The translations under genes were made by a program, and so were the position numbers. The notes under the pieces were generated by a model. That model ran no database searches. It was not told the origin of the DNA and was given only the letters and a program-made list of their open reading frames with translations. Positions 31,366-39,714 of a DNA stretch of 64,000 nucleotides are shown piece by piece; positions within the stretch are counted from its first letter, which is position 1, and each line of letters begins with the position of its first letter. The stretch lies in the IMG/VR virus record IMGVR_UViG_3300048592_000229, positions 1 through 64,000 of that record; one strand, given 5' to 3'. The stretch is from a virus.

Positions 31366-32463
31366 ATGGCCGACCTCACTGCGCCCGTCAACTACAAGGT
31401 GTCGGACTCCCCGTTTGTCGAGGATTTCCCGTGTTCGTCGCTGTCCGTGAAGGCCGGCGCGCTCATCGGGATTGACGAGTCCACCGGCTACGCGGTGACG
31501 TGGGCCGACACGGACGGCACCAAGTTGCTGGGCCGCGCGGTCGAGACCACCACCAGCGCGTCAACAGTCAAGGTGTACACCGGCAAGCACACCGTCCATG
31601 GCGCATCCGATGCGTTGGGTGTGGCAGTGGCTGGCTGCACGGCCGTCACGAACAACGGCGATCTGGTCTACTGTTCGACCAACAACCTCGCCAACTGCAC
31701 GCTGACGCCGGGTAACGAGCCGATTGGGCGCGTGTCCCGGTACATCAGCAGCGGCAAGGCGTGGGTCGAAATCATCCCGCGCGGCTACTCGCTGGGATCG
31801 CCGTCCGCGTTCGACGGTCCGGTTGACCTCGGCAGCACGCTCAACGTGGCTGGTGCGACGACGCTGGAGTCCACGCTGGCAGTAACCGGCGCTTCGACGT
31901 TCACCGGTGCAACCGCACACAACGGCGGACTGACGACGACCCGTGGTGTTGCCAGTGGAACCGCGCTGAAGGTCGGCGGCCAAGCATCGTCTGCCGTGGC
32001 GGCCAGCACGGCCGTCACGAACACGGCCGTCGAGACGGCCTTCGACAATTCGTCCTACGCTGTGCCGGCCGACACGCTGACGCAGGGATCGCGCCTGAAG
32101 ATTTTCGCGCAGGGAATCGCCACCAGCACGACCGGAAGCGACACGCTGGAAATCATCGTGTACGCCGGGTCCACCGAACTGTTCAGCACTGGAGCGCTGG
32201 ACGTGGGCGACAACGAGGCGTTCAGCTTCATCGGCGAGGTGGTAGCGCGGGCCGCTCCGGCCGCTGCTGCATCGTGTGTCGGGTTCGCGCACATCGCCTA
32301 CGGCACCGACGAAGAGGCGAGCGTCGGCAAGCACTCGATCATGCCAGCCACGAACCTGGCCACTAATGGCGCGCTGACGTTCAATGTTCGCGCCAAGTGG
32401 TCGGCCGCGAACGCGGGCAACTCCTGCCGCCTGGATATCTGCAACTACGAAGTCATCGGCTGA
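31366..32463 (+). CDS. capsid fibre/decoration protein, three modules
   Basis: Residues 1-145 are a decoration-type domain (SVKAGALIGIDESTG ... NGDLVYCSTNNLANC). Residues 150-190 form a stalk-like beta repeat (STLNVAGATTLESTLAVTGA, STFTGATAHNG) of the kind seen in trimeric fibres. Residues 200-365 are the jelly-roll-like domain shared with 28459, ending SAANAGNSCRLDI. It could stand on the capsid with an exposed tip, perhaps carrying or binding sugars. Confidence 0.68.
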   Translation: MADLTAPVNYKVSDSPFVEDFPCSSLSVKAGALIGIDESTGYAVTWADTDGTKLLGRAVETTTSASTVKVYTGKHTVHGASDALGVAVAGCTAVTNNGDLVYCSTNNLANCTLTPGNEPIGRVSRYISSGKAWVEIIPRGYSLGSPSAFDGPVDLGSTLNVAGATTLESTLAVTGASTFTGATAHNGGLTTTRGVASGTALKVGGQASSAVAASTAVTNTAVETAFDNSSYAVPADTLTQGSRLKIFAQGIATSTTGSDTLEIIVYAGSTELFSTGALDVGDNEAFSFIGEVVARAAPAAAASCVGFAHIAYGTDEEASVGKHSIMPATNLATNGALTFNVRAKWSAANAGNSCRLDICNYEVIG

Positions 32464-32477
32464 ACCGGAGGCGCGCC

Positions 32478-32783
32478 GTGGGAATGACCATCCAGGAACT
32501 GCAAGAGCTGCATCGGCAGTTGCTTCGCGGCATCAACCGGCTGGTCGGCGAGTTTCGCGATTCGCCCGACCCCGAAATCCGGGTGCTGCTCGAACAGACG
32601 CCGCGCTACACCGATGCCGACCTGAACCAGATTGTCACGCGCGCTCTGCGGAACGTGTCCAGCATGACGCCCGAAGAAGTGCGCGGCATCGTGGCTGACC
32701 TGATTGCGCGCAAGTTCGACCGCCAGCCGGTGAAGTTGCCGGGCCACGACAAGCCGACCGATTTCGTCAAGTGGAGTGACTGA
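32478..32783 (+). CDS. hypothetical helical protein, 101 aa
   Basis: GGAGG at 32467-32471 places the start at GTG 32478 rather than the ATG at 32484. Helical protein (IQELQELHRQLLRGINRLVGE, DLNQIVTRALRNVS). It follows the capsid fibre gene. No family recognised. Confidence 0.6.
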   Translation: MGMTIQELQELHRQLLRGINRLVGEFRDSPDPEIRVLLEQTPRYTDADLNQIVTRALRNVSSMTPEEVRGIVADLIARKFDRQPVKLPGHDKPTDFVKWSD

Positions 32784-32827
32784 CTGTGTGGCCGTTCACC
32801 AAAAAGCGGCCGGATACCGGAGCAAGC

Positions 32828-33151
32828 ATGAGCGACAACGACGCACCCGATTTCCCGGCCGAACCCACTGACAAGGGCCACGACCACGCGCCCGAGAGGA
32901 CGCCCGAACAGGACCGTCCGAAGACGGAAGACGATTCGCGAGCCGTTGCAACCGACGCGGAAGCCGACGTTGACAAGCTGATCGCACACTGCGAAAGCCT
33001 GCGTCGTCAATTGGCAGACGCTGAATCGGCAGCCGCAGCCCGCGCGGATGCGCGTGTGATGGCGGCACTGGCGGGAGCATCAAAGGACGCCGGGTTTCTC
33101 ATCGACGCTCTGCGGAGAATCAGCGCCAAGGCGCGCCGCGCTATCCAGTAA
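32828..33151 (+). CDS. hypothetical acidic coiled-coil protein, 107 aa
   Basis: The ATG follows ACCGGAGCAAGC, the stereotyped leader, which decides it over an in-frame GTG at 32786. The first half is acidic and disordered (HDHAPERTPEQDRPK), the second a coiled coil (KLIAHCESLRRQLADAESAAAAR) with a helical end. Possible chaperone or scaffold-like helper; unproven. Confidence 0.6.
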   Translation: MSDNDAPDFPAEPTDKGHDHAPERTPEQDRPKTEDDSRAVATDAEADVDKLIAHCESLRRQLADAESAAAARADARVMAALAGASKDAGFLIDALRRISAKARRAIQ

Positions 33152-33173
33152 CCACGAACACAAGGGGGTTCCG

Positions 33174-33848
33174 GTGGACTCCGATGCCCTGCAAAATCCC
33201 GCTCCTGCTCCTGCTGGTTCCACGCCGCCCGTCTCGCCAGCGGTGGCAGCGGGAGCGGGTGCTATTCCGCCGAAGCCAAACGGCAAGCTGCCCGACATGA
33301 TGGATTGGGCGCTCTCCGGCGGCCAGTGGGTGGCCGTGTGGAAGGCCCCGGCCGACAAGCCGGTGAACGTCACCGATTCCGACAAGGACGGCATTCCGCC
33401 CGCGTGGGTGGACGAGGATGGCCCGGCCGGACCGAAGCCCGGCGCGTGGCGCGACGTGCGAGTCATCACGGACCCGCTGACCGGGCGAAAGCGCAAGGTG
33501 GCTGACTGCGGATGGGCCGACGACGACGATCCGCCGGTACCGATTGACCAGTTGCTATCTGACCGCGAGGGCGCAGCCGAACGCGCTGGCAAGCTGCTGG
33601 ACGCGGCGCTGGCCAAGTGGCGCGCGGCTGCCAGTGTGAGCATCGTGGCGCTGTTGGCGTGTGTGTTCTACGCTGTTGGCATCTGGAACGGGCTGTTTCC
33701 GGCCATCGGTGCGCAGGGCGGCATCCCGGCCAGCGTGGCCCGGCCGCTGATCGACCAGATGCAACAGGATGCCGACGACCCGCGCAAGGCGGACGACGCA
33801 TGGGACCGGCTGGACAAGGCGTGCAAGGAAGCGGAGGGCAAGCAATGA
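33174..33848 (+). CDS. single-pass membrane protein, 224 aa
   Basis: Starts at GTG after AAGGGGGTTCCG. A Pro/Ala-rich disordered N-terminus is followed by a region rich in Asp and Trp, then a transmembrane helix SVSIVALLACVFYAVGIW near residue 150 and a short charged helical end. It opens the membrane-protein cluster that continues to 36722, likely the envelope/lysis region. No holin family is matched. Confidence 0.62.
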   Translation: MDSDALQNPAPAPAGSTPPVSPAVAAGAGAIPPKPNGKLPDMMDWALSGGQWVAVWKAPADKPVNVTDSDKDGIPPAWVDEDGPAGPKPGAWRDVRVITDPLTGRKRKVADCGWADDDDPPVPIDQLLSDREGAAERAGKLLDAALAKWRAAASVSIVALLACVFYAVGIWNGLFPAIGAQGGIPASVARPLIDQMQQDADDPRKADDAWDRLDKACKEAEGKQ

Positions 33849-34210
33849 AGCGAATCGCAATCACGGCTTCAGTGTGCTTGATGACCATCGTGTCCGGGTG
33901 CGCTATGGAACGCATCGCGAAGGACGCCAGCGCCACGCAGCCAGCAACGTTTGACCGCGCCACGTTCCTGCGGAACTTCACAACCGGTTGGTCAAGTATC
34001 GTGGACACGATTACCGAGGACGAGGCGCTGGCGATCCTCGATTCAAACGGCGACGGCGAAGCGTCCTACGCGGAGATTCACGTCGGTCAAGTGCTGCTGC
34101 GCAACATCGTGTGCGCGAACCTTGGGACCGATACCGGAAACACGGCCGACGACTACCGCAAACACATGGCGGTCAAGCTGGCGTGGGACAAAGCGGAGGG
34201 CGATCAATGA
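33845..34210 (+). CDS. lipoprotein with an EF-hand-like loop
   Basis: The signal peptide KRIAITASVCLMTIVSGC ends in a lipobox (VSGC), so the mature protein should be lipid-anchored after cleavage. Around residue 70 DSNGDGEASYAEI matches an EF-hand calcium loop (DxNxDGxxSxxE). A phage-encoded lipoprotein beside membrane proteins suggests an outer-spanin-like or exclusion role; the calcium loop is unusual for either. Coupled to both neighbours. Confidence 0.68.
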   Translation: MKRIAITASVCLMTIVSGCAMERIAKDASATQPATFDRATFLRNFTTGWSSIVDTITEDEALAILDSNGDGEASYAEIHVGQVLLRNIVCANLGTDTGNTADDYRKHMAVKLAWDKAEGDQ

Positions 34211-34695
34211 GCGAGAACCGACTGCTGCGGTACTTCAAGTACGAACACCTGCCGCCTTACCTGCAAGAGATCAGCCGGCCGTTCTGCGAGCTTGCGCGAG
34301 AGATTGCCGCGAAGGAAGCAGCGGACCCGGCCGAGCAGACCGCCGGGCTGCGAAAGCTGCTGGAGGCCAAGGATTGCATCGTCCGCGCCATGCTCCCGCT
34401 GCTTCTGGTCTGCATGCTGCTCGCCACCGGATGCGCAGTGCGTCACAACTCGATCACCGGCGAGACGGAAGTCGGACCGGCCACCGGCACAAGCACCAGT
34501 ACAGCCACCGGAAGCAGCACATCGTCCAACCGCGAGCCGTGGTATGCGGCGGCGTCTGCGGCCTACGCGGCTGGAGAGTCTGCATGGTACGACTGGACGA
34601 CGGCCGAGCGCCGCGCGTCGGCGGATCGGCTGCGCGCGAAGCAGGACGCACGACAGGGCGTGATTGACCGCGCGGCGGCGCAGGGGGTGCAGTGA
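34207..34695 (+). CDS. RYF.YEHLP-type phage protein joined to a lipoprotein-like half
   Basis: Residues 1-60 (LLRYFKYEHLPPYLQEISRPF ... LRKLLEAKDCIVRA) match a widespread small phage protein that normally ends there. The frame continues without stop into MLPLLLVCMLLATGC, a lipoprotein-like signal with lipobox ATGC, and a Thr/Ser-rich then helical tail. An internal ATG at 34390 could give the lipoprotein alone, though its ribosome site is poor. Either a true fusion or two in-frame products. Confidence 0.6.
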   Translation: MSENRLLRYFKYEHLPPYLQEISRPFCELAREIAAKEAADPAEQTAGLRKLLEAKDCIVRAMLPLLLVCMLLATGCAVRHNSITGETEVGPATGTSTSTATGSSTSSNREPWYAAASAAYAAGESAWYDWTTAERRASADRLRAKQDARQGVIDRAAAQGVQ

Positions 34696-34913
34696 ACGAC
34701 GGCTGCGCCACGGCAATTCTGATCGCATTCGCCGCTCTCGGGCTGTGGATGGTGATGTGTGGCGCGCTGGTCATTCTATGGAACAGTGTGATGGTGCCGC
34801 TGTTCGGCCTGCCGCGTATCGACCTGTCGGCGGCTAGTGGCATGATCGGCATTGGATGGCTGATCTTCGGCGGCCCGTTCCGGCTCACGTACCATGTCGG
34901 GGGCAAGCAATGA
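34692..34913 (+). CDS. small two-helix membrane protein, 73 aa
   Basis: Two hydrophobic segments (IAFAALGLWMVMCGALVILW and IGIGWLIFGGPF) around a short VPLFGLPRID loop. Small proteins of this pattern occur widely in phages and could be holin-like or antiholin-like. Starts at GTG overlapping the previous stop. Confidence 0.62.
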   Translation: MNDGCATAILIAFAALGLWMVMCGALVILWNSVMVPLFGLPRIDLSAASGMIGIGWLIFGGPFRLTYHVGGKQ

Positions 34914-35716
34914 CCTACTACCGCCGCGATGACGAGCCGCAGATGCCGCCAGGCTGGTGGGTTCCGTTCGGTCTAGTGCTCGTCATGCTCGGCGTGTGCT
35001 GGTCGTGCGCGGCCGGATGCAACAGCGCCGCGATCACAGAGGAAGCCGACGCCGCACGCCGCACGCTCACAACGGAGCAAGAGGCGCTGGCAACCGACGT
35101 GACGGACGCATTCGCCGGTCTGGTGCAGTTGCGCGACCAGATTTACGAGACGCTGACGGCGCTCATGGGCAGCGGTGACGATGTGCGCGACCAGGCTATT
35201 GAGGAAGCGCGCGACCGGCTTACTGACCAGATGACCGAACGATTGCAGGCTCTTGCCGAGCGACTGAAGGCTCATGCTGCCGTGCTGCACGCCGTGGTCG
35301 AGCGGCTGAACAAGATTTACACGATGGCGCTGGACGACGCGAAGCTACTCAGTCTATTGCAGTCCCCGCTGGGGTTCTTCGGATTCCCGCCGTCGAGTCC
35401 GCCAACCGGAAATCCGCCTGCCGGCCCTAAGCCAAGCGGTGGCTTCCCGGTTGGCGAAACGATCCTTGGCGTGGCGTCCTTGTATGGACTGTACCGTGGC
35501 GGACGATGGGGTGTCGGCGTGTACCGCAGCGCGAAGGACAAGCGCGAGGCGCAGGCGGCCGAGCATCGCGAAACCATCGAGTTTCTGAAGGCGCAGAGCC
35601 GGAGCGACCGGAGTGACCCGCCCCCAAAAGCTGAACGCGCGCCGCAGACCGCGAGTCAGCGCGCGCGCCGTGTTACTGTGAGCGGCGACGACTACGACAT
35701 TCCTGGGAGGAACTGA
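34910..35716 (+). CDS. membrane-anchored coiled-coil protein, 268 aa
   Basis: A transmembrane or signal segment VPFGLVLVMLGVCWSCAAGC ends in a lipobox-like AAGC. A long helical part follows (EEARDRLTDQMTERLQALAERL), then a proline-rich linker PPSSPPTGNPPAGPKPSG, a second hydrophobic stretch and a charged tail. The layout of membrane anchor, periplasmic helix and proline-rich segment recalls spanins, but it is long for that. Coupled to both neighbours. Confidence 0.58.
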   Translation: MTYYRRDDEPQMPPGWWVPFGLVLVMLGVCWSCAAGCNSAAITEEADAARRTLTTEQEALATDVTDAFAGLVQLRDQIYETLTALMGSGDDVRDQAIEEARDRLTDQMTERLQALAERLKAHAAVLHAVVERLNKIYTMALDDAKLLSLLQSPLGFFGFPPSSPPTGNPPAGPKPSGGFPVGETILGVASLYGLYRGGRWGVGVYRSAKDKREAQAAEHRETIEFLKAQSRSDRSDPPPKAERAPQTASQRARRVTVSGDDYDIPGRN

Positions 35717-35967
35717 TGAGCGGCGGGCTACGGCGATACTGGAACATGCGGGCCGGCGAGCGTGCGCGCTTGCGTGATGCCGCGTTCCGTAAGCGCCTGA
35801 AGCACAACTTCATCACGACGGCCGTTGTCCTGACGTGGCCGTTCTTCGGCATGTGGTTCTCGGCGCGTCTGATCGGACGCGGCAGCGCAATCGCAGCAAG
35901 CAACCTGACGGGCGGGAAGATGCGGGCCAAAAGCCTGCGGTGGAAAACCAAACCAATGAAAATCTGA
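35716..35967 (+). CDS. small basic membrane protein, 83 aa
   Basis: Basic N-terminus, one hydrophobic segment (FITTAVVLTWPFFGMWFSA) and a lysine/arginine-rich end. TGATG overlap with the upstream gene. Possible holin partner; nothing more can be said. Confidence 0.58.
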   Translation: MSGGLRRYWNMRAGERARLRDAAFRKRLKHNFITTAVVLTWPFFGMWFSARLIGRGSAIAASNLTGGKMRAKSLRWKTKPMKI

Positions 35968-35978
35968 CGGGGGCGAGC

Positions 35979-36722
35979 ATGAAAAACGGACTGACGAAAA
36001 CCGAGTGGGCCATGATTTTGACCGGCCCCGTGGTGATGGGCCTGCTGGCAATCCTGTTGCTGGCGGTCGTGCTGGTGAACAACGCGCGCGGCGGCGAGGG
36101 TGTGCCCATCGGCGTTGTGACCGGCCACGCGGACGGCTCTCCGGATGTGGTCGTGACCCCGCCCGAGTGGGGTTATGACTTCGGCACACTGGTGCGCAGT
36201 GACGAGCGCGGCACGGCATGGGCCGGCGTGCGCTATCAGGGCCTGACCGTGCTGGGCGGAGGTGACGGCCTGCTGACCGACCACGACAACATGCGCTTCT
36301 GGATGGGAGGCGAGTACCGCTTGCGCGAGTCTGGTGTGGCGTTCGGGGGCTTCGTGGATATCGACGGGCCAGCCGCGTTCCGGCTGACGTGGTGGCCGTC
36401 TTCTGACGAAAAGCCGATTGAGTTCGCGTCCCTGTGGGCCGAGGTCGGCGGCAAGGGGAGCGGCGGCACGTTTGAGATCGTGATGCGCTTCGGCGTCGAC
36501 GTCGCGCTGCCGTTCGACACGCATTTCGAGCCGGGCGTCAGCCTCACCTACGGCACCGATCAGGCGCTGGGAATGGACCTGTTCCTACGCTTCCCGATTG
36601 ACGCGGGCCTGGCGGTGCAGGGTGGCATGATCCTGCTGGACGGGCCGGACCTGCCGGTGTGGTGGCGGCGAGCGAACGGCGACGGCTTCACCGGGTATCT
36701 CTCGCTGACGTGGCGAGGGTGA
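35979..36722 (+). CDS. membrane-anchored beta-rich protein, 247 aa
   Basis: Residues 10-40 contain a signal-anchor WAMILTGPVVMGLLAILLLAV. The remainder alternates strands (GTAWAGVRYQGLTVLGGGD, FRLTWWPSSD, FEIVMRFGVDVALPF, GVSLTYGTDQALG, MDLFLRFPID) and ends GYLSLTWRG with a terminal aromatic, like an outer-membrane barrel protein. A phage protein inserted in the outer membrane could block superinfection. That is inference. Confidence 0.58.
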   Translation: MKNGLTKTEWAMILTGPVVMGLLAILLLAVVLVNNARGGEGVPIGVVTGHADGSPDVVVTPPEWGYDFGTLVRSDERGTAWAGVRYQGLTVLGGGDGLLTDHDNMRFWMGGEYRLRESGVAFGGFVDIDGPAAFRLTWWPSSDEKPIEFASLWAEVGGKGSGGTFEIVMRFGVDVALPFDTHFEPGVSLTYGTDQALGMDLFLRFPIDAGLAVQGGMILLDGPDLPVWWRRANGDGFTGYLSLTWRG

Positions 36723-36829
36723 ATCACAGAAGCCTGGCGCTGGCGGCCAGCGAAACCACTACCGCGCGGGTCGGTCTAGTCCAGCCGAGCCAGCCGCCAG
36801 CGCCGGACCCTGTTTGATGGAGGACGCCG

Positions 36830-37282
36830 ATGCCAGCAACCGCCGCCGCTCTGAGCGCCCATGTGCAGGCTGTCGGTCCGACCGAACGCCTGAAGCAGGC
36901 GACTCTGTATCAGACGACCGGAACAGAAGTTGACACCACTCTGCTGGAACTGATCTGCCAGAAGGCAATCAACTGGTTTCAACTGCTGGTCACGACCTAC
37001 GACCCCGACAACTACTCGCTGCACCAGGACATTGCCTCGCTTCGCGTCTGGCAGTTGCTATTCGAGCGCATGGGCGACTCGTCGGCAGCGTCCGCCACCG
37101 AAGCGGCAATGGGCGAATTGCTGGGCGCGGTGGGCAAGTCGGGTGATGGCGGGCGACGGAGCATCACCAGCGCGACCAATAGCCAATTCACGCACGAGGA
37201 CGTAGACCGCGAGGGCACAGTGCCCGGACCCTACTACTCGCCATTCTCACCCCGCGCCTTTGACGACTACCGCGCCCAATGA
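36830..37282 (+). CDS. probable head-completion/connector protein
   Basis: 150 residues, helical (LLELICQKAINWFQLLVT, IASLRVWQLLFERM) with a disordered tail, directly ahead of a candidate tail-terminator gene. This matches the usual spot of head-tail connector proteins. ATGGAGGACGCCG supplies the ribosome site. The upstream gap 36723-36829 has a GCTGGCGGCCAGC hairpin but no T-run. Confidence 0.5.
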   Translation: MPATAAALSAHVQAVGPTERLKQATLYQTTGTEVDTTLLELICQKAINWFQLLVTTYDPDNYSLHQDIASLRVWQLLFERMGDSSAASATEAAMGELLGAVGKSGDGGRRSITSATNSQFTHEDVDREGTVPGPYYSPFSPRAFDDYRAQ

Positions 37283-37770
37283 CCCCACTGGCTGCCCAAC
37301 AACGATTGCAGAGCATCTTGCGCTCGCTGACCCACACGGGCGACGCGGCCGAAGTGGTGTTCAACAGCTTGTCCGTCATCATCGCCAGCGAGCGCGACCG
37401 CGAGAAGGGCAAGCAGCCGTCAGTCAGCCCGCCGCGCGCGTTCATCTATCAGGACGCGGCCGACCCGTACCTGCACTACGGCGACACGCTGCAACTATGC
37501 CGCTTCTCAATCGTCATCGAAATCGAGGGGATGGATCACCACGGCAACTTCGCGCTGGAGGAAAAGACGCGAGACAGTGGTGCCCAACAAGGCGCTGCGC
37601 TCACGACGATTCTGAGCAAGGTGATTCCAGCCACCTACTTCATTGATACAACGTCCGGAGCCGCGCATACTACGTGGATTCAGTACGTGGACGGCAGCGG
37701 GCGAATAGACACGAACCGCCCGGTTGCTACCGCAACCATCGAATACGAAGCCCTTTGCGAGACCGCATGA
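37279..37770 (+). CDS. probable tail terminator/completion protein
   Basis: 163 residues with an alpha/beta pattern (RFSIVIEIEGMDHHGNFAL, ATATIEYEALC) typical of tail terminator or tail completion proteins, in the expected place before the tail genes. ATGA coupling upstream and downstream. Assignment is by size, pattern and position. Confidence 0.45.
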   Translation: MTPLAAQQRLQSILRSLTHTGDAAEVVFNSLSVIIASERDREKGKQPSVSPPRAFIYQDAADPYLHYGDTLQLCRFSIVIEIEGMDHHGNFALEEKTRDSGAQQGAALTTILSKVIPATYFIDTTSGAAHTTWIQYVDGSGRIDTNRPVATATIEYEALCETA

Positions 37771-38141
37771 GCATTTCCGAACAACGCCGCCTTCTGGAAG
37801 TTCCGTCACAGTTGATCCTCGATATCCTGTCGGCGGCTGTCGGCTCTCCCGTTGAGCCTGCCGCACCGGACGACGCGCCAACGATGGTCGTCAGTGGCAA
37901 CCTGCTGGACGCGCTGTGCGCCGTAGCCGGCCGTCGCCCGTTCAACGTCGTCAGTCCGCTGATGGCGAATCTCCAGCGGTACGCGACGGAGTACAAGCCG
38001 CGCGCATTCGCTGACGCAAGCGGATCGAATGGAGCCAACGGGGCAGCGCCAAAGAAGAAGCGCGGCCGTCCGCGAAAGAAGGCGACCGCTGCGGCCGAGT
38101 CAAACGGCGGTGCATCCGATAGCCAGAACGGAGGCGACTGA
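37767..38141 (+). CDS. AT-hook-containing small protein, 124 aa
   Basis: A helical N-terminus (QRRLLEVPSQLILDILSAAV) is followed by a C-terminal disordered tail with KKKRGRPRKKA, a textbook AT-hook core (RGRP) for minor-groove binding of AT-rich DNA. The rest of the tail is Gly/Ser/Asn-rich. A DNA-binding tail within the tail/completion genes is odd; it may contact packaged DNA or be a regulator. Confidence 0.6.
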   Translation: MSISEQRRLLEVPSQLILDILSAAVGSPVEPAAPDDAPTMVVSGNLLDALCAVAGRRPFNVVSPLMANLQRYATEYKPRAFADASGSNGANGAAPKKKRGRPRKKATAAAESNGGASDSQNGGD

Positions 38142-38677
38142 TGCCTGACTTCGGCGGACTGGTCAACGGTGTCGGTCGTGTCCTGGCGGGGCAGGCGGAT
38201 GCGCGTCTGAACCGCAACAACCTGAATATTCAGGACGGGTTACTTGATCGCGCGAAGGCGAACGCCGAAGCACGCAAGCAACAGAAGGACGCCGAACGCG
38301 CCGCACGGGACGCCGACAAGGCTGCGCAGCAGGAAGAAAAGGATGAGGCCGAACGCGAGAAGCGCAAGGCCAACTGGAAGAAGGGAAGCGGCCGGTTCAA
38401 GGCGAACCACGCCAACTTCGAGGTGGGCAGCAAGATCGTCCCGAAGGCCCCGCCAGCGGCATACACGCCGCCGATCATCGCGGGGTCGGGTGCCGTTCCG
38501 TCCATCGGTGGCGGTGGCGGTGGTGGCACACCGCCGCGACTCAATCCGTGGCACCCAGCCGGAACATGGGGAGGCGGCCCGCGATACGCTGGCGCGTCCT
38601 ACATCGGGTCGGGGTACCAACGTGGCGGATTCTCCGCCGGCAGTCCGCATAGCTGGTCATTCCAAGGGTTCCGATGA
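38141..38677 (+). CDS. coiled-coil protein with Gly-rich end, 178 aa
   Basis: Residues 40-90 are a highly charged single helix (KDAERAARDADKAAQQEEKDE), and the C-terminal half is Gly/Pro/Tyr-rich (GGGGGGGTPPRLNPWHP, GSGYQRGGFSAGS). It overlaps the previous stop by TGATG and the next gene by 4 bases. Perhaps an internal virion or tail-assembly protein. Confidence 0.58.
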   Translation: MPDFGGLVNGVGRVLAGQADARLNRNNLNIQDGLLDRAKANAEARKQQKDAERAARDADKAAQQEEKDEAEREKRKANWKKGSGRFKANHANFEVGSKIVPKAPPAAYTPPIIAGSGAVPSIGGGGGGGTPPRLNPWHPAGTWGGGPRYAGASYIGSGYQRGGFSAGSPHSWSFQGFR

Positions 38678-39711
38678 GCCAGACGACGACACACAGGCCG
38701 ACCGCAGGCGATGCCCTGAAGGCCATCGAACGCGCCATGGACGTGATCCGCGAAATGGATCGCGAGCACGACGCGCCGGGGTACATCGCCACCACCGAAA
38801 AGCACCTTGCCGTGGCGCTGGACAAGGCGCGCGACATGTTCCGGTGGGACAGCCGCACATGGGACAAGCGCGCACGGCGGGCGGCCGAAATTGAACGCGA
38901 GTCGGCATCGCGCGAAGCGGCGGCGCGTCTCGGTCGGGCGACTCGGCGGCTACGGGACAACATGATATCACTCGGCATCGTCAACCCGAAGCAGCGCAAT
39001 CCGCAGCCCGATTGGCTCCACATCGCCACCAGCCGGCTCCGCAAGATGGACGGCGACCCCGACGCCAACGCATCCCGACTGATGCAGGCCGTACAGAAGG
39101 CGTCCACGCTGGACGGCGAATGTCGCGCACTGTCCGACAGGCTGAGCGAACTGCGCAAGGCCGAGACGGATGCGGCATTCGCGGCTGAGGCACTACGGCG
39201 CGCACTGGCGGAATCGCAAACGGCGTCCACCGGTAGCGAGTCGATTGCCGCTGAACTGGCGGCAGCCGTGGCCGCGTCCGACGACGCTGAAGCGGCCGTT
39301 GCGGCGACCGGCGCAGCACTCCGTGAAGCAAAGGCCGCGCATGCAGGGCCGAGTCAGGCGCTGGCTGACCTGACGACGAACGGCGGCGATGCTGCGGCGC
39401 TTGCCAGTCTGAAAGCCGACGTGGATCGTCTGAATGCGGCGGTAGAGGCCGCGCGCGAGGAAAACAACCGCATGCTCGGCGTGGCCAACGCGAAGCGCGA
39501 AGCGAAAGCCAAGGCGCAGGAGCGATCCGCCGCGTTTGACGCACGCATGAAGCAGCAGTCCGATCAGGCCGAGAAGCGCAAGGCGAAGATCGCCGAGCAC
39601 GAATCCGAACAGGCCGAGCACGCCGCAGCCGCAGCCGCTGTCAGCGAACAACTGGAGTCCGTGCGCGCCGATCTGCGCGCGGCCGTGGACACGCTTGGAA
39701 TGGAGAACTAG
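38674..39711 (+). CDS. long coiled-coil protein, 345 aa
   Basis: After a helical globular start (ALKAIERAMDVIREMDREH), residues 150-345 are nearly continuous coiled coil rich in Ala, Glu and Arg (LKADVDRLNAAVEAAREEN, AEKRKAKIAEHESEQAEHA). It is upstream of the tail proteins. It could be a tail chaperone or scaffold, or a short rod; no tape-measure-like length or domains. Confidence 0.58.
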   Translation: MSQTTTHRPTAGDALKAIERAMDVIREMDREHDAPGYIATTEKHLAVALDKARDMFRWDSRTWDKRARRAAEIERESASREAAARLGRATRRLRDNMISLGIVNPKQRNPQPDWLHIATSRLRKMDGDPDANASRLMQAVQKASTLDGECRALSDRLSELRKAETDAAFAAEALRRALAESQTASTGSESIAAELAAAVAASDDAEAAVAATGAALREAKAAHAGPSQALADLTTNGGDAAALASLKADVDRLNAAVEAAREENNRMLGVANAKREAKAKAQERSAAFDARMKQQSDQAEKRKAKIAEHESEQAEHAAAAAAVSEQLESVRADLRAAVDTLGMEN

Positions 39712-39714
39712 CCG

